Notes under the pieces: model-generated
Told to the model about the DNA's origin: nothing
What the model saw: only the letters and a program-made list of their open reading frames with translations
Database searches by the model: none
Made by a program: the position numbers and the translations under genes
Assembly: GCF_019654975.1 (NCBI RefSeq)
Contig: NZ_BPEW01000025.1
Span: 1-64,000 of the forward strand
Length of the DNA: 64,000 nucleotides
Direction: 5' to 3'
From: Shewanella sp. c952
GTDB taxonomy: Bacteria; Pseudomonadota; Gammaproteobacteria; Enterobacterales; Shewanellaceae
Shown: positions 24,750 through 33,327 of the stretch, piece after piece
How the letters are laid out: the number at the start of each line of letters is the position of its first letter
Numbering within the stretch: position 1 is the stretch's first letter

Positions 24750-25904
24750 GTGAAAGTATATATATTACCCCTACTATTATTATCTTCGTATACTCAAGCT
24801 GCTTTACTAACACAGCCAGAAGCGCCTGAGTTTAAAGTTATTACTGTCGACACTCAGGGAGAGCCGTACCGCTGTGAGGGAAACTCACTAATAACAGCAA
24901 CGCACAATGGTTTAAATCTTACGACCCTAAAATATTTTGGCACCTCAATAAGTATTGATATATATGGAGAAGACAGTTCGAAAGCCGTTATGTGCAATGC
25001 TTTGAATGTAATACAAAAATATCACTACCTTGCATCAAATTATAGCACTTACCCTCATGTTACTAATGTTAAATCTATCAATAACTCTCCAAATCAAATA
25101 CACGTAATAGAACCAGAGTTAACTGAGCTCATTCAAGCGAGTATTGAATGGCATGACAAATCAGACGGCTACTTTAACATTGCACTATCACCCGTCATTG
25201 ATCTTTGGCGAGGATATAGAGCTCAGTGCAAAGGCGAAACTAAGCGTTTACAACAATGTAAAACACCAACAGAATCAGAACTAAAAAATGCAGCTAAATT
25301 CACTGATATCAATATGATAAAGCTAAACAGTAAGAACAATACGATACAAATGCAATCAGGCATGAGTATTGATTTAGGAGGTATTGCTAAAGGCTGGATG
25401 GCTGAAATGGTATATAGACAGCTTAAAAAAGATGGAGTCAAAAACTTCATGATTAATGCTGGTGGTAACATAAGGCATTATGGCATCCATCCACAAGGAC
25501 GAGCGTTCACAACCGCTATAGAAAACCCAATATGTAAGAAATATAACAACTTGCTATCACACTGCCAAAGTCTCTCTGAGCAATATCATGAAATTATTAC
25601 CGGTAAGAATTTAGCAATAGTATCTAGTGGTAATTATCTACGCTATTATCGTGCTAATGGTAAAGAATATCACCATTTAATCAACCCAAAAACATTAAAG
25701 CCTAAGAGCAGTGGTATATCAACGACGGTTGTCATGAATAACAATCAGATATATGCCGATATTATATCGACTATGTTGTTTCTTATGCCTTACCAACAAT
25801 CGCTTGATTATGCTAATAGTCACCCAGCCATTGAAGCCGTTTGGTATTTAACCGACGACGGAAAGAAAATGGAAAGTAATAAACTTAATAATTATCGTAT
25901 TTAA
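24750..25904 (+). CDS. apbE: FAD:protein FMN transferase
   Basis: This 384-residue protein starts at GTG with AAGG 7 bases upstream. A signal peptide (MKVYILPLLLLSSYTQA) sends it to the periplasm. ApbE motifs are present: DLGGIAKGWMAE, the FAD-binding INAGGNIR, a serine-glycine stretch IVSSGNYLR and HHLINPKT. The enzyme transfers FMN from FAD to Thr/Ser in D-x-x-S/T-G-A-T/S motifs of extracytoplasmic proteins. The divergently encoded FMN_bind lipoprotein is the obvious client. A cysteine-containing insert (CKGETKRLQQCK) and extra N-terminal residues make it slightly longer than E. coli ApbE (about 350). Confidence 0.93.
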   Translation: MKVYILPLLLLSSYTQAALLTQPEAPEFKVITVDTQGEPYRCEGNSLITATHNGLNLTTLKYFGTSISIDIYGEDSSKAVMCNALNVIQKYHYLASNYSTYPHVTNVKSINNSPNQIHVIEPELTELIQASIEWHDKSDGYFNIALSPVIDLWRGYRAQCKGETKRLQQCKTPTESELKNAAKFTDINMIKLNSKNNTIQMQSGMSIDLGGIAKGWMAEMVYRQLKKDGVKNFMINAGGNIRHYGIHPQGRAFTTAIENPICKKYNNLLSHCQSLSEQYHEIITGKNLAIVSSGNYLRYYRANGKEYHHLINPKTLKPKSSGISTTVVMNNNQIYADIISTMLFLMPYQQSLDYANSHPAIEAVWYLTDDGKKMESNKLNNYRI

Positions 25905-25962
25905 AGTAACGTTTAAAATCAATATAAATTTAAAATAGTCACGGATGACTTTCAATTTTTAT

Positions 25963-26019
25963 ATAGTGGTTTTCCGCATAACTAACATAAGTGTGAGAGG
26001 TTTCAATTAAAACCACTAT
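25963..26019. promoter_or_regulatory. inverted repeat and GCGG-AAAA-CC motif upstream of the sensor kinase
   Basis: ATAGTGGTTTT (25963-25973) and AAAACCACTAT (26009-26019) are perfect 11-base arms separated by 35 bases. Within the left part, 25966-25977 reads GTGG-TTTT-CCGC. This is the reverse complement of a GCGG-AAAA-CCAC site, one base from the perfect repeat at 24609-24626. It lies about 60-115 bases before the kinase start and could serve autoregulation. Confidence 0.5.
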
Positions 26020-26080
26020 TTTTAGCAAATTTTTCTATATTGCGCCATAATGCAGATACCGTCCCCCGCTAGCTATTTTA

Positions 26081-27826
26081 ATGAAATCTAAACTTTATCT
26101 ATTAGCTATCTTTGCTTATTTCATTTTTTCCCCGCTTAGCTATGCTGCCGATGCTAAAGTCTTACGGATAGGTGTATTAGCGTTTGCACTCACAGAAGCG
26201 GTGCTCTCTCGTTGGCAGCCAACAATTGACCGCTTAGAAGCTGATCTAGGTACACCAGTCCAATTAGTTGCCTTAACACCTACAGAGCTAGATCAAGCAG
26301 TAGAGCAAAAAACAGTAGATTTCATTATTACCAATGCATTAACAGCGGTCAGTTATAAAAGAGAACACGGCACCAGTAGCCTATTAACACTAGTACCTTT
26401 GATGTCAAACAACCCAGCATTTGCAGTGGGTTCTGCATTAGTCACTCGTAAAGAGCTTGAAATAAACAGCCTGACGGACCTTAGCAGGCTAAAAGTAATT
26501 TCTACAGATCGTAAAGCGTTTGGCGGCTTTCAAATATTAGCAGGAGAAATGGCACAACAAGGTCTCAATCCTTTCGATGATTTTAAGCAGTTACATTTTG
26601 TTGGCTTTCCACAAAAAAAACTGCTCTCACTAATAGAAACGGGTGATGCCGATATTGCTATTTTACCTACCTGCGTATTAGAAAACGCAATTAAACATCA
26701 TGAAGTCTCTGCTGGTACACTAAAAGTGGTGTTAGTAAAACCAATAGCAGAGCTAAAATGTCAAAGTTCAAGCAGATTATACCCTTATTACTCTTTCTCA
26801 AAATTAGGTCAAACCGATCACCAGCTCGCCACTAAAGTCATTAAATCCCTACTTTCTATTCAAGCAACGGACAATGCAGCTACTATGGGCCAATATGATT
26901 CTTGGTCAGCGACAGTTAATGATAGCGATGTCTTTAAGCTACTGAGACAATTGCAACAATGGCCATTTGTTACAAACTGGACCTCCATTTTTAAATCCGC
27001 TCTTCCTTGGATTTTTGCTAGTTTTATTATACTGTTACTCGGCTATTTACATCATTTAAGAGTCAAAAGACTGGTCGTTTTACGAACTCGAGACTTAAAA
27101 TCAGAAGTTTTTCAGCATCAGAAGACCCAAGACGCTTTATTTGTCCAAACAGAACAGTTCTATAAAGCCCAAAGAGTGCTTTTAACGGGTGAGATGGCGT
27201 CAGGTATTGCTCACGAACTTAATCAACCACTCGCTGGGATCCGCTATCTGACACAAGGTTGTATCTACCGCTTGTCTGCTGAACAGTCAGATCTTAAAGA
27301 CGCTATGACCAAGGCGATACAGCAGGTTGATCGTGCCCAAGTAACGATTAAACGTTTCAAAAATTTTTGTCATCAGCCAAGTGTAATGAGCCATTGCAAT
27401 ATCAACGTAATCCTTGACGATACATTAAGTCTGATGGCAGCAGATTTCTCAAAAATACAATTGAAACCTCACTTAGCGACTGAAAATATAGTTATAAATG
27501 GTGATACAAGTCTATTGCAGCAGGTTTTTGTAAATATAATACGTAACGCGCTCGATGCTATGGAAGACGTTGCAAATCCTGAATTATCAATAATCATGGA
27601 AACAGTTGAAGGACAGGCAAAAATTGAATTTGTCGATAATGGTAAAGGACTGTCACCACAAGCATTAGAGCGACTTTTCTTTCCATTTGAAACGTCAAAA
27701 AAGAATGGATTAGGCTTAGGTATGATCATTTGTAAGCGAATTATTGAAGAGCATCATGGCAAGATCAGTGCCTGCAATAATCAAGATCTAGGTTTAACGT
27801 TAACTATCACCCTACCGCTGGAGTAA
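26081..27826 (+). CDS. TtrS-like sensor histidine kinase with PhnD-type periplasmic domain
   Basis: This 581-residue protein has a signal peptide (1-23), then a PhnD/phosphonate-binding-like periplasmic domain (about 27-275) with LPTCVLE (C198), typical of tetrathionate-sensor-like kinases. One transmembrane segment (about 306-325) follows, a coiled linker, a HisKA box with H378 in GIAHELNQPLAG, and an HATPase domain with N-box IRNALDAM, DNGKGLS and GLGLGM. The periplasmic part should bind a small anionic or organic molecule. The ligand cannot be told from sequence, and no tetrathionate reductase genes are nearby. It pairs with the regulator 8 bases downstream. Confidence 0.9.
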   Translation: MKSKLYLLAIFAYFIFSPLSYAADAKVLRIGVLAFALTEAVLSRWQPTIDRLEADLGTPVQLVALTPTELDQAVEQKTVDFIITNALTAVSYKREHGTSSLLTLVPLMSNNPAFAVGSALVTRKELEINSLTDLSRLKVISTDRKAFGGFQILAGEMAQQGLNPFDDFKQLHFVGFPQKKLLSLIETGDADIAILPTCVLENAIKHHEVSAGTLKVVLVKPIAELKCQSSSRLYPYYSFSKLGQTDHQLATKVIKSLLSIQATDNAATMGQYDSWSATVNDSDVFKLLRQLQQWPFVTNWTSIFKSALPWIFASFIILLLGYLHHLRVKRLVVLRTRDLKSEVFQHQKTQDALFVQTEQFYKAQRVLLTGEMASGIAHELNQPLAGIRYLTQGCIYRLSAEQSDLKDAMTKAIQQVDRAQVTIKRFKNFCHQPSVMSHCNINVILDDTLSLMAADFSKIQLKPHLATENIVINGDTSLLQQVFVNIIRNALDAMEDVANPELSIIMETVEGQAKIEFVDNGKGLSPQALERLFFPFETSKKNGLGLGMIICKRIIEEHHGKISACNNQDLGLTLTITLPLE

Positions 27827-27833
27827 TACAACT

Positions 27834-28436
27834 TTGTGTAGATTGTATTTGGTCGACGATGATCAGGATGTACTCGACTCTCTAACTTGGATGTTAACCG
27901 GTTTGGGATACCAGCCCAAGGGCTTTCTGTCAGCTGATAACTTTCTTAATAGCGTGGACTTAACACACCCAGGAATTGCAATTTTGGATGTACAAATGCC
28001 AGGTATGGACGGCAGTGCATTGTTGAGCCACATAACCAGCCTTCATAGCCCGATAGCGGTAATTATGTTGAGTGGTCATGGCAGTATTGCTATGGCAGTA
28101 CAAGCTATTCAAAAAGGTGCTCTCGATTTTCTTGAAAAGCCTGTTGATGGCGATAAGCTCCAACAATTACTTGAAAGAGCTAAAATTCAAACAGCGCAAA
28201 ATCAGCAACGAAACATAGATCGTCAAAGCTTAGAAAGTAAGCTTGCAACGTTAACACCTAGAGAATATGAAGTGATGGAAAAGGTGTTGGAAGGAAAACT
28301 CAATAAAGTGATAGCAGCTGAACTTAACGTCGCACAGAGAACGCTCGAGTTACATCGTCAAAAAGTAATGCTAAAGATGCAAGTTAGCAATGTAGCAGAA
28401 CTTGCGTATCTGATGGGGAGAAGTTCAGAGTACTAG
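27834..28436 (+). CDS. TtrR/FixJ-family response regulator
   Basis: This 200-residue protein starts at TTG. GGAG overlaps the end of the kinase gene, 10 bases upstream. The receiver domain has LVDDD (acidic pocket), the phosphoacceptor D52 in LDVQMPGMDG, and K137-type EKPVD. The LuxR-type helix-turn-helix lies at about 141-195 (LTPREYEVMEKVLEGKLNKVIA, then RTLELHRQKVMLKM). It forms a two-component system with the kinase. Likely targets are the FMN lipoprotein-porin operon, apbE and its own operon, because a shared inverted-repeat motif precedes the lipoprotein and kinase genes. Confidence 0.9.
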   Translation: MCRLYLVDDDQDVLDSLTWMLTGLGYQPKGFLSADNFLNSVDLTHPGIAILDVQMPGMDGSALLSHITSLHSPIAVIMLSGHGSIAMAVQAIQKGALDFLEKPVDGDKLQQLLERAKIQTAQNQQRNIDRQSLESKLATLTPREYEVMEKVLEGKLNKVIAAELNVAQRTLELHRQKVMLKMQVSNVAELAYLMGRSSEY

Positions 28437-28469
28437 CTTATCGCTGATTATCGTTACTCATGTTGTGCT

Positions 28470-28739
28470 TTAAGCTATTCGGCTCCCAGGGATCCGTTTT
28501 ATATTTGCCCATGTAGCGCAAAATTCCCAACCTCTGTCTTTACACACTAACCCGGCACTGTAACGACTTTTGGCAATTAAGCTTGAATTACCTTTAACTG
28601 TATTGAAGTCATACTTAGCGCTACTAAAAGCACCTAAATGGACTCCGCTTAACGCGACTACAGAGAATAAAATAGATAGGCTACAAAGTGCATGTGTATG
28701 GCAGAACTGATTAAGCATAGTGTTGCTGTGTTGCGTCAT
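28470..28739 (-). CDS. small single-span membrane/exported protein
   Basis: The protein has 89 residues from ATG 28739. This start is fixed by a strong GAGGAGG ribosome site 5 bases upstream; the open frame extends further but has no such site. A hydrophobic segment (ALCSLSILFSVVALSGVHLGAF) leads to a soluble tail with one close cysteine pair (CKDRGWEFC) that could form a disulfide outside the cytoplasm. I do not recognise a family. It lies downstream of the DTW-protein gene on the same strand, about 100 bases apart, and converges with the response regulator. Confidence 0.6.
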   Translation of the reverse strand: MTQHSNTMLNQFCHTHALCSLSILFSVVALSGVHLGAFSSAKYDFNTVKGNSSLIAKSRYSAGLVCKDRGWEFCATWANIKRIPGSRIA

Positions 28740-28841
28740 AGTCTGCCTCCTCATTTGCATATCGAAGTTTAAGGATATCGTAAACCATAATAAATTCAAT
28801 ATATTGATTTTAAAGACAGATATTTCTATCTGTAATGGCAA

Positions 28842-29600
28842 TCAATCGTTCACTAATGACAGTGCATATGCTTGTTGAAAACGGTGCTGAAGTTCACCAA
28901 TTATAGCGCTATCGCGACTATTGCGACTTCTTCCGTGTAGTGAAGATTCAACAAACAACTCAAACCAAGCTTCTAATACGCCGCCATTTGATGGTTCTCC
29001 TGCGGCACTTAAAGCAAGTGCTGCAACCTCAGCAGTACCGAGTTGAAACGCTCGGGCTCCTTTCCTTAACGCATAGCTAGCAGTGAATTCTGGCGTAAAT
29101 GAAAGTAGTGGCAGCTTATGCAGATAACTACTTTTACGGAACATCTTTATCGCTTCGCGCCAACTGCCGTCGAGTACAATAAACAAAGGGCACTTGCCAT
29201 TCGGTAGTTTAGTTTTATCAACTTGGCTTACTACCGTTTGATTTTCTACTGCATATTCTGATGGAAAAATAACAAAAGCTTGATATTTAGGGTCGGTTAT
29301 TATCGACAACATTTTTTTGTTTGGCTCATTTCTTGACCAAATGAATGCATGAGTATCGGGGATTATATCGGCAATAAGTCGACCACTATTACTTGGCTTT
29401 AAGACTTCATCGTCGTACATGATAAGCATAAAAGATAGCTCACTGCAGACTTGTAAACGGTTTTGGCAAGTACAAAACTGTTCTGCTAGTAAGCAAGATT
29501 GACAGCGTACGACGTTTTTACCTCTAGCTGTAAATGGCTTAGAGGATATGGCTTTTCTGTATTCATATAAACGATGAACCGCATGTTTTGGCAAAGTCAT
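28842..29600 (-). CDS. DTW-domain tRNA-uridine aminocarboxypropyltransferase
   Basis: This 252-residue protein belongs to the DTW family, which includes E. coli TapT (YfiP), the enzyme that adds the acp group from SAM to uridine-47 of tRNA. An N-terminal cysteine cluster RCQSCLLAEQFCTC (metal-site-like) precedes the SPOUT-like core. The family motif appears as VLDGSWREAIKM, followed by LRKGARAFQLGTAEVAA. Start ATG 29600. A terminator for the upstream pssA gene lies between the two genes, so this gene has its own promoter within about 90 bases. Confidence 0.85.
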   Translation of the reverse strand: MTLPKHAVHRLYEYRKAISSKPFTARGKNVVRCQSCLLAEQFCTCQNRLQVCSELSFMLIMYDDEVLKPSNSGRLIADIIPDTHAFIWSRNEPNKKMLSIITDPKYQAFVIFPSEYAVENQTVVSQVDKTKLPNGKCPLFIVLDGSWREAIKMFRKSSYLHKLPLLSFTPEFTASYALRKGARAFQLGTAEVAALALSAAGEPSNGGVLEAWFELFVESSLHGRSRNSRDSAIIGELQHRFQQAYALSLVND

Positions 29601-29640
29601 GTATAAAAATCTATCCAGTTATCATTGGCGCTCAAAAGAA

Positions 29641-29666
29641 AAAAGCCTACTCATAGGCAGGCTTTT
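29641..29666 (-). terminator. pssA terminator
   Basis: AAAAGCCT and AGGCTTTT pair, with further pairing in the 10-base loop region. On the minus strand a run of T follows. It lies 21 bases after the pssA stop. Confidence 0.8.
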
Positions 29667-29687
29667 ATCAGTATAAGTGTATCTTAA

Positions 29688-31028
29688 TTAGAGTATACGT
29701 CTTAACAGGAAATCTGCTTTTAACCGTTTAATACGCTTCATTATTTTTCGTACCGGTGCAGGATAGTTATGCAAAGTTTCTATTTGTGAGTAATGATACA
29801 ACCTTTCTGTATGCTCAAGAATGTGCGCTTGTTCCTCTTCGAACTTTTGCTTCCAGCTTTCATTGTCATCTTGGATTAACAGACCGTTTTCTAAATCTAA
29901 CGCCCAAGCTCTTGGATTTAGGTTACTACCGGTAATGAGGTGACGTTTGCCATCAGCACTCACCCCTTTTAAATGGTAACTGTTGCGTCCATCTTTCCAG
30001 AGGTGGATATTAAGTTGGCCGTTTTCGATCGCCCATTGCTGTCGTTTAGCGAATTTTCGGAGCGATTGCTCGTACATATAAGGCAATGCACCAATGGTTG
30101 AGAACTCCTCTTCAGGCGGTATGTAGAAATCATTAGAGGTCTTGTCGCCCACAACGATATCGATACGTTTGCCATTGCGTAAATGCTTAGCTAGCGCCCT
30201 GACTAAAATATAGGGGGGATTAAAATAGGGAGTGCAGATAAAAAGCGCATCTTCTGACTCCTCTACCATCGCTACCACAACTTTATTCAATTGGTTCTTC
30301 TTACGTCCCAAACCAACAAGAGGCGTGACACGATTACCAATTTTCGTTGAAGTGAACTTATACTCCGCTTTAGACAAACGATGCTTTAAACTACTGACTT
30401 CAACTTTAGTCGGTAAACGTTCTGCATCTTTTGGCTGAGTTAATGAACTGACAGCAACATCATTAACCAAGTAGGTCATGATCATCTCACGCATACTGCG
30501 TGCTAGTTCAGCAGACTCAATCACATGATAACGATCAAAACGGTATTTATCATTTTGATGAAGATAGATATTATTGAGACTGGCGCCACTAAAGATAACG
30601 GCGTCGTCGACAATGAAGCCTTTTAAGTGAAGCACGCCCATAAATTCACGAGATTTCACTGGTACGCCAAGTATATCTATTTGGTGTTCAGCTGCTTCGT
30701 TGACTTTGCGGTACATGAAGTAGTTACCGCTATCACCTTTGTGACCGATCAAGCCACGTCGAGCTCGATGAAAGTCAACCAACACTTTAATATCAATCTC
30801 GGGGTTACGCTGCTTGGCAGCCATTAAAGCACTGAGTACTTCCCTGCCCGCTTCATCATCTTCAAGATAAAGTGCGGCGATGTAAACCGAATGCGTGGCG
30901 CTTTCAATACGCTTTAACAGCTCAGCTCTTAACGCTTTTGGCGTTAATAACCACTGCAAGGATTCAGATTGTAGCGGTATACCACCTAGCTGACTCAGCA
31001 AGGCTCTCTCCTTAATAATGCTTACCAT
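29688..31028 (-). CDS. pssA: CDP-diacylglycerol-serine O-phosphatidyltransferase
   Basis: This 446-residue enzyme of the phospholipase-D superfamily, as in gammaproteobacteria, makes phosphatidylserine, the precursor of phosphatidylethanolamine. Two HKD-type motifs are visible: HLKGFIVDDAVIFSGASL near residue 135 and YHLKGVSADGKRHLITGSN near 350. Length matches E. coli PssA (451). The first codons overlap the end of the DUF1904 gene by 17 bases, so the two are probably co-transcribed. A terminator follows. Confidence 0.93.
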   Translation of the reverse strand: MVSIIKERALLSQLGGIPLQSESLQWLLTPKALRAELLKRIESATHSVYIAALYLEDDEAGREVLSALMAAKQRNPEIDIKVLVDFHRARRGLIGHKGDSGNYFMYRKVNEAAEHQIDILGVPVKSREFMGVLHLKGFIVDDAVIFSGASLNNIYLHQNDKYRFDRYHVIESAELARSMREMIMTYLVNDVAVSSLTQPKDAERLPTKVEVSSLKHRLSKAEYKFTSTKIGNRVTPLVGLGRKKNQLNKVVVAMVEESEDALFICTPYFNPPYILVRALAKHLRNGKRIDIVVGDKTSNDFYIPPEEEFSTIGALPYMYEQSLRKFAKRQQWAIENGQLNIHLWKDGRNSYHLKGVSADGKRHLITGSNLNPRAWALDLENGLLIQDDNESWKQKFEEEQAHILEHTERLYHYSQIETLHNYPAPVRKIMKRIKRLKADFLLRRIL

Positions 31029-31344
31029 CTTTATAATAAGTGCTGGGCGTTAACTCTCTAAACATAACAACGGTATGTTTAAGCTCCGGATAAGCACAAG
31101 TAACGGCTTCTCGAATAGCCCTTTCGGCACGATGGTGTGTTTCGGGATCTTTAGGGAACCATAACACTTCGATTTGAGCCATCTCGCTTACGCTTTGTCC
31201 GCGTCTATAGCTTTGACTATTAACCCAATCGATAATGAATGATTCAGCCTTTGCCTGACAAATTTCAGCAAGAACGTCGATCAGCGTATCGCTTAAGTTA
31301 GCAACAATGCTTTGCGACATTCCATAAACTCTAATATGCGGCAT
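31012..31344 (-). CDS. DUF1904 family protein
   Basis: This 110-residue protein starts at ATG 31344, with GAGG (GAGGATTCTTG) well placed. The N terminus MPHIRVYGMS and the IEVLWFPKDPETHHRAERAI segment are characteristic of DUF1904. The fold resembles the tautomerase family (beta-alpha-beta repeat with conserved N-terminal Pro after Met), but activity is not established. It overlaps the start of pssA and likely forms an operon with it. Confidence 0.8.
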   Translation of the reverse strand: MPHIRVYGMSQSIVANLSDTLIDVLAEICQAKAESFIIDWVNSQSYRRGQSVSEMAQIEVLWFPKDPETHHRAERAIREAVTCAYPELKHTVVMFRELTPSTYYKDGKHY

Positions 31345-31602
31345 CAAGAATCCTCTTAGATAAGGGCATAGAAATTACCGATTTAAGCTGCTTTCGGCAA
31401 GTATTTTCTACTGAATAGCGTTGTAGCACGCATAAAACAGCATCTATACGGCTGTTTAGGTATATTTTTAGCCAAACCTAGTACTTAAAGGTGATGGGCA
31501 GTAGCCTCATAATTGTTCTATCAATGACTAATTAACTCAGTGATCACAGCATCTTTAATGTTCTTTTGATACTATTAAAACTTACTTTCAACCATCGAGA
31601 TC

Positions 31603-31782
31603 ATGATGAATTTTAAATCTTTATTGACTCTTTTAGCAGTTTTGTTAGGCGCTTGGGCTATATTTCACTTTAAAGCGCAGTTAGGGTTACTCATGTTGCC
31701 ACTTTTCTTTGGTTTAGTGCTATTTGTAACTTTAAAGCTTTATCGTTTAATGGAAAAAGATGATGCAGATAAGCCCGACTAA
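31603..31782 (+). CDS. small two-span membrane protein
   Basis: A 59-residue frame starts at ATG 31603 (or 31606) with a short GAG upstream. Two hydrophobic helices (about 6-21, LLTLLAVLLGAWAIF, and 28-43, LLMLPLFFGLVLFVTL) are followed by a charged tail KLYRLMEKDDADKPD. It ends 30 bases before dacB on the same strand, so it is probably the first gene of a dacB operon. The hydrophobic pattern and position argue for a real small gene. Function unknown. Confidence 0.55.
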   Translation: MMNFKSLLTLLAVLLGAWAIFHFKAQLGLLMLPLFFGLVLFVTLKLYRLMEKDDADKPD

Positions 31783-31812
31783 CCTTTTTCGCTTTTACCT
31801 AAGGAAACCCTA

Positions 31813-33204
31813 TTGAACCTCAGAAATATTGTAACGTCGGCCATACTGTTAACGTTATCAACTAACGTTGTAGCCAGTGATATCAAGCTCATATTGCCAG
31901 ATACCACCGCTCTTACGGCAATTAAGTACAGCAATCATCAAAACAACAGTAAGTTGGATCAGAATTCTGACAAATTGTTTATTCCTGCTAGTACGATGAA
32001 ACTGCTTACGGCCGTTGCAGCTTCCGCTTCGCTGGGTGATGAATTTAAATATCAAACTAAAGTGCTTGCCAAGACGCCGATACAGGACGGTAAGATTGAC
32101 GGCGACGTTTACATCGTATTCTCTGGCGATCCAACACTATCTTCCGAAGATATTAAGAGCTTGTTTTCTCAACTGCAGCAACAGGGATTAACGCTCATTA
32201 CAGGTAACATTTATCTTGTAGGTGAAGAGTATGAGTTACAACATGCTCCGGGCCGAGTATGGGATGATTTAGGGATCTGTTACTCAGCGCCAGTATCCAG
32301 TTTCATTATTAATGACAACTGTTTTAAAGCGCAATTTTTACCTAAGCTTGCAGATGATGCTGGAGAGGTTAAGATTGTTGGCAGCGAACCTGTGGCCATA
32401 GAAAGTAGAGCCATATTTGATAAAAGCTTGCAACAACCGATATGCGATTTAACTTTGGCTCGCCTTGAAAACAACCATTTTAGGTTAGATGGCTGTTATC
32501 CAGGTAGCAAGCCTTTAAAGCTAAACATAGCCATTACCGATCCCGCTCGCTTTGCTAAAGATAAACTGACTCAAATCGTCAATAAAAGTAAAATTGCCCT
32601 GCGCGGTCAGGTATTACTGGCTAATCAACGTCCTGCTTCGTCTCTGTTAATCGCTGAGCATCAATCTGCGCCATTAACAGATTTAATTGCTACTATGTTA
32701 TTAAAATCAGATAACTTAATCGCTGACAGTCTTCTAAAGCGCTTAGGACAGCAAGTCTACGGCGCTCCTGGAACATTTTCTAATGGTAGCGCTGCGATGA
32801 AGCTTATTCTTATCCAACAAGGGATTGATTTATCAGGCGCTCATATAGTCGATGGCTCAGGTCTGTCCCGCTATAACTTGCTAAGTGCAAATCAACTCGC
32901 TGAAGTGTTAGCGTTAGTTAGAGATAATTCTGCCTATAGGCACATTATAAACTCACTGCCAGTCGCAGGGGAAAGCGGCACACTGAAATATCGAAAAGGA
33001 TACCTAAACGTTTCCCTTAAAGGAAAGGTGTTGGCAAAGACAGGATCAATGTTAGGCGTATCAAATATGGCGGGCTTTATTAAGGATGGCGATAAAATAG
33101 CAGCGACATTCGTTGTTTTACAAAATGGTGTCAGCCCTGAAAAAGAGCCGGCAGCAAAGCCAAGTTTTGATGTATCTATACTACAACAGCTTATCGCGCG
33201 GTAA
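31813..33204 (+). CDS. dacB: D-alanyl-D-alanine carboxypeptidase/endopeptidase (PBP4)
   Basis: This 463-residue protein starts at TTG with AAGGA 7 bases upstream. A signal peptide is cleaved near NVVAS. Class C penicillin-binding motifs are present: SxxK in PASTMKLL, SDN in LLKSDNLIADS and KTGS in LAKTGSMLG. It removes the terminal D-Ala from, or cuts cross-links in, periplasmic peptidoglycan. The region between SxxK and SDN holds the family's usual extra domain, with its cysteine pairs. A bidirectional terminator follows. Confidence 0.95.
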   Translation: MNLRNIVTSAILLTLSTNVVASDIKLILPDTTALTAIKYSNHQNNSKLDQNSDKLFIPASTMKLLTAVAASASLGDEFKYQTKVLAKTPIQDGKIDGDVYIVFSGDPTLSSEDIKSLFSQLQQQGLTLITGNIYLVGEEYELQHAPGRVWDDLGICYSAPVSSFIINDNCFKAQFLPKLADDAGEVKIVGSEPVAIESRAIFDKSLQQPICDLTLARLENNHFRLDGCYPGSKPLKLNIAITDPARFAKDKLTQIVNKSKIALRGQVLLANQRPASSLLIAEHQSAPLTDLIATMLLKSDNLIADSLLKRLGQQVYGAPGTFSNGSAAMKLILIQQGIDLSGAHIVDGSGLSRYNLLSANQLAEVLALVRDNSAYRHIINSLPVAGESGTLKYRKGYLNVSLKGKVLAKTGSMLGVSNMAGFIKDGDKIAATFVVLQNGVSPEKEPAAKPSFDVSILQQLIAR

Positions 33205-33257
33205 ATTTCTCCAGCCCTTCTTCTCGCCATTTAATCGTTGCATATTCAATGGATACT

Positions 33258-33294
33258 AAAAGCCAGCGTTCAATTAATTTGAATGCTGGCTTTT
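33258..33294. terminator. bidirectional terminator between dacB and the acyl-CoA dehydrogenase
   Basis: AAAAGCCAGC and GCTGGCTTTT form the main stem, with TTCAA/TTGAA pairing inside. A- and T-rich flanks suit both convergent genes. Confidence 0.85.
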
Positions 33295-33327
33295 ACAGGT
33301 TCTATGACTTATCGCTTTAGCGACTAT

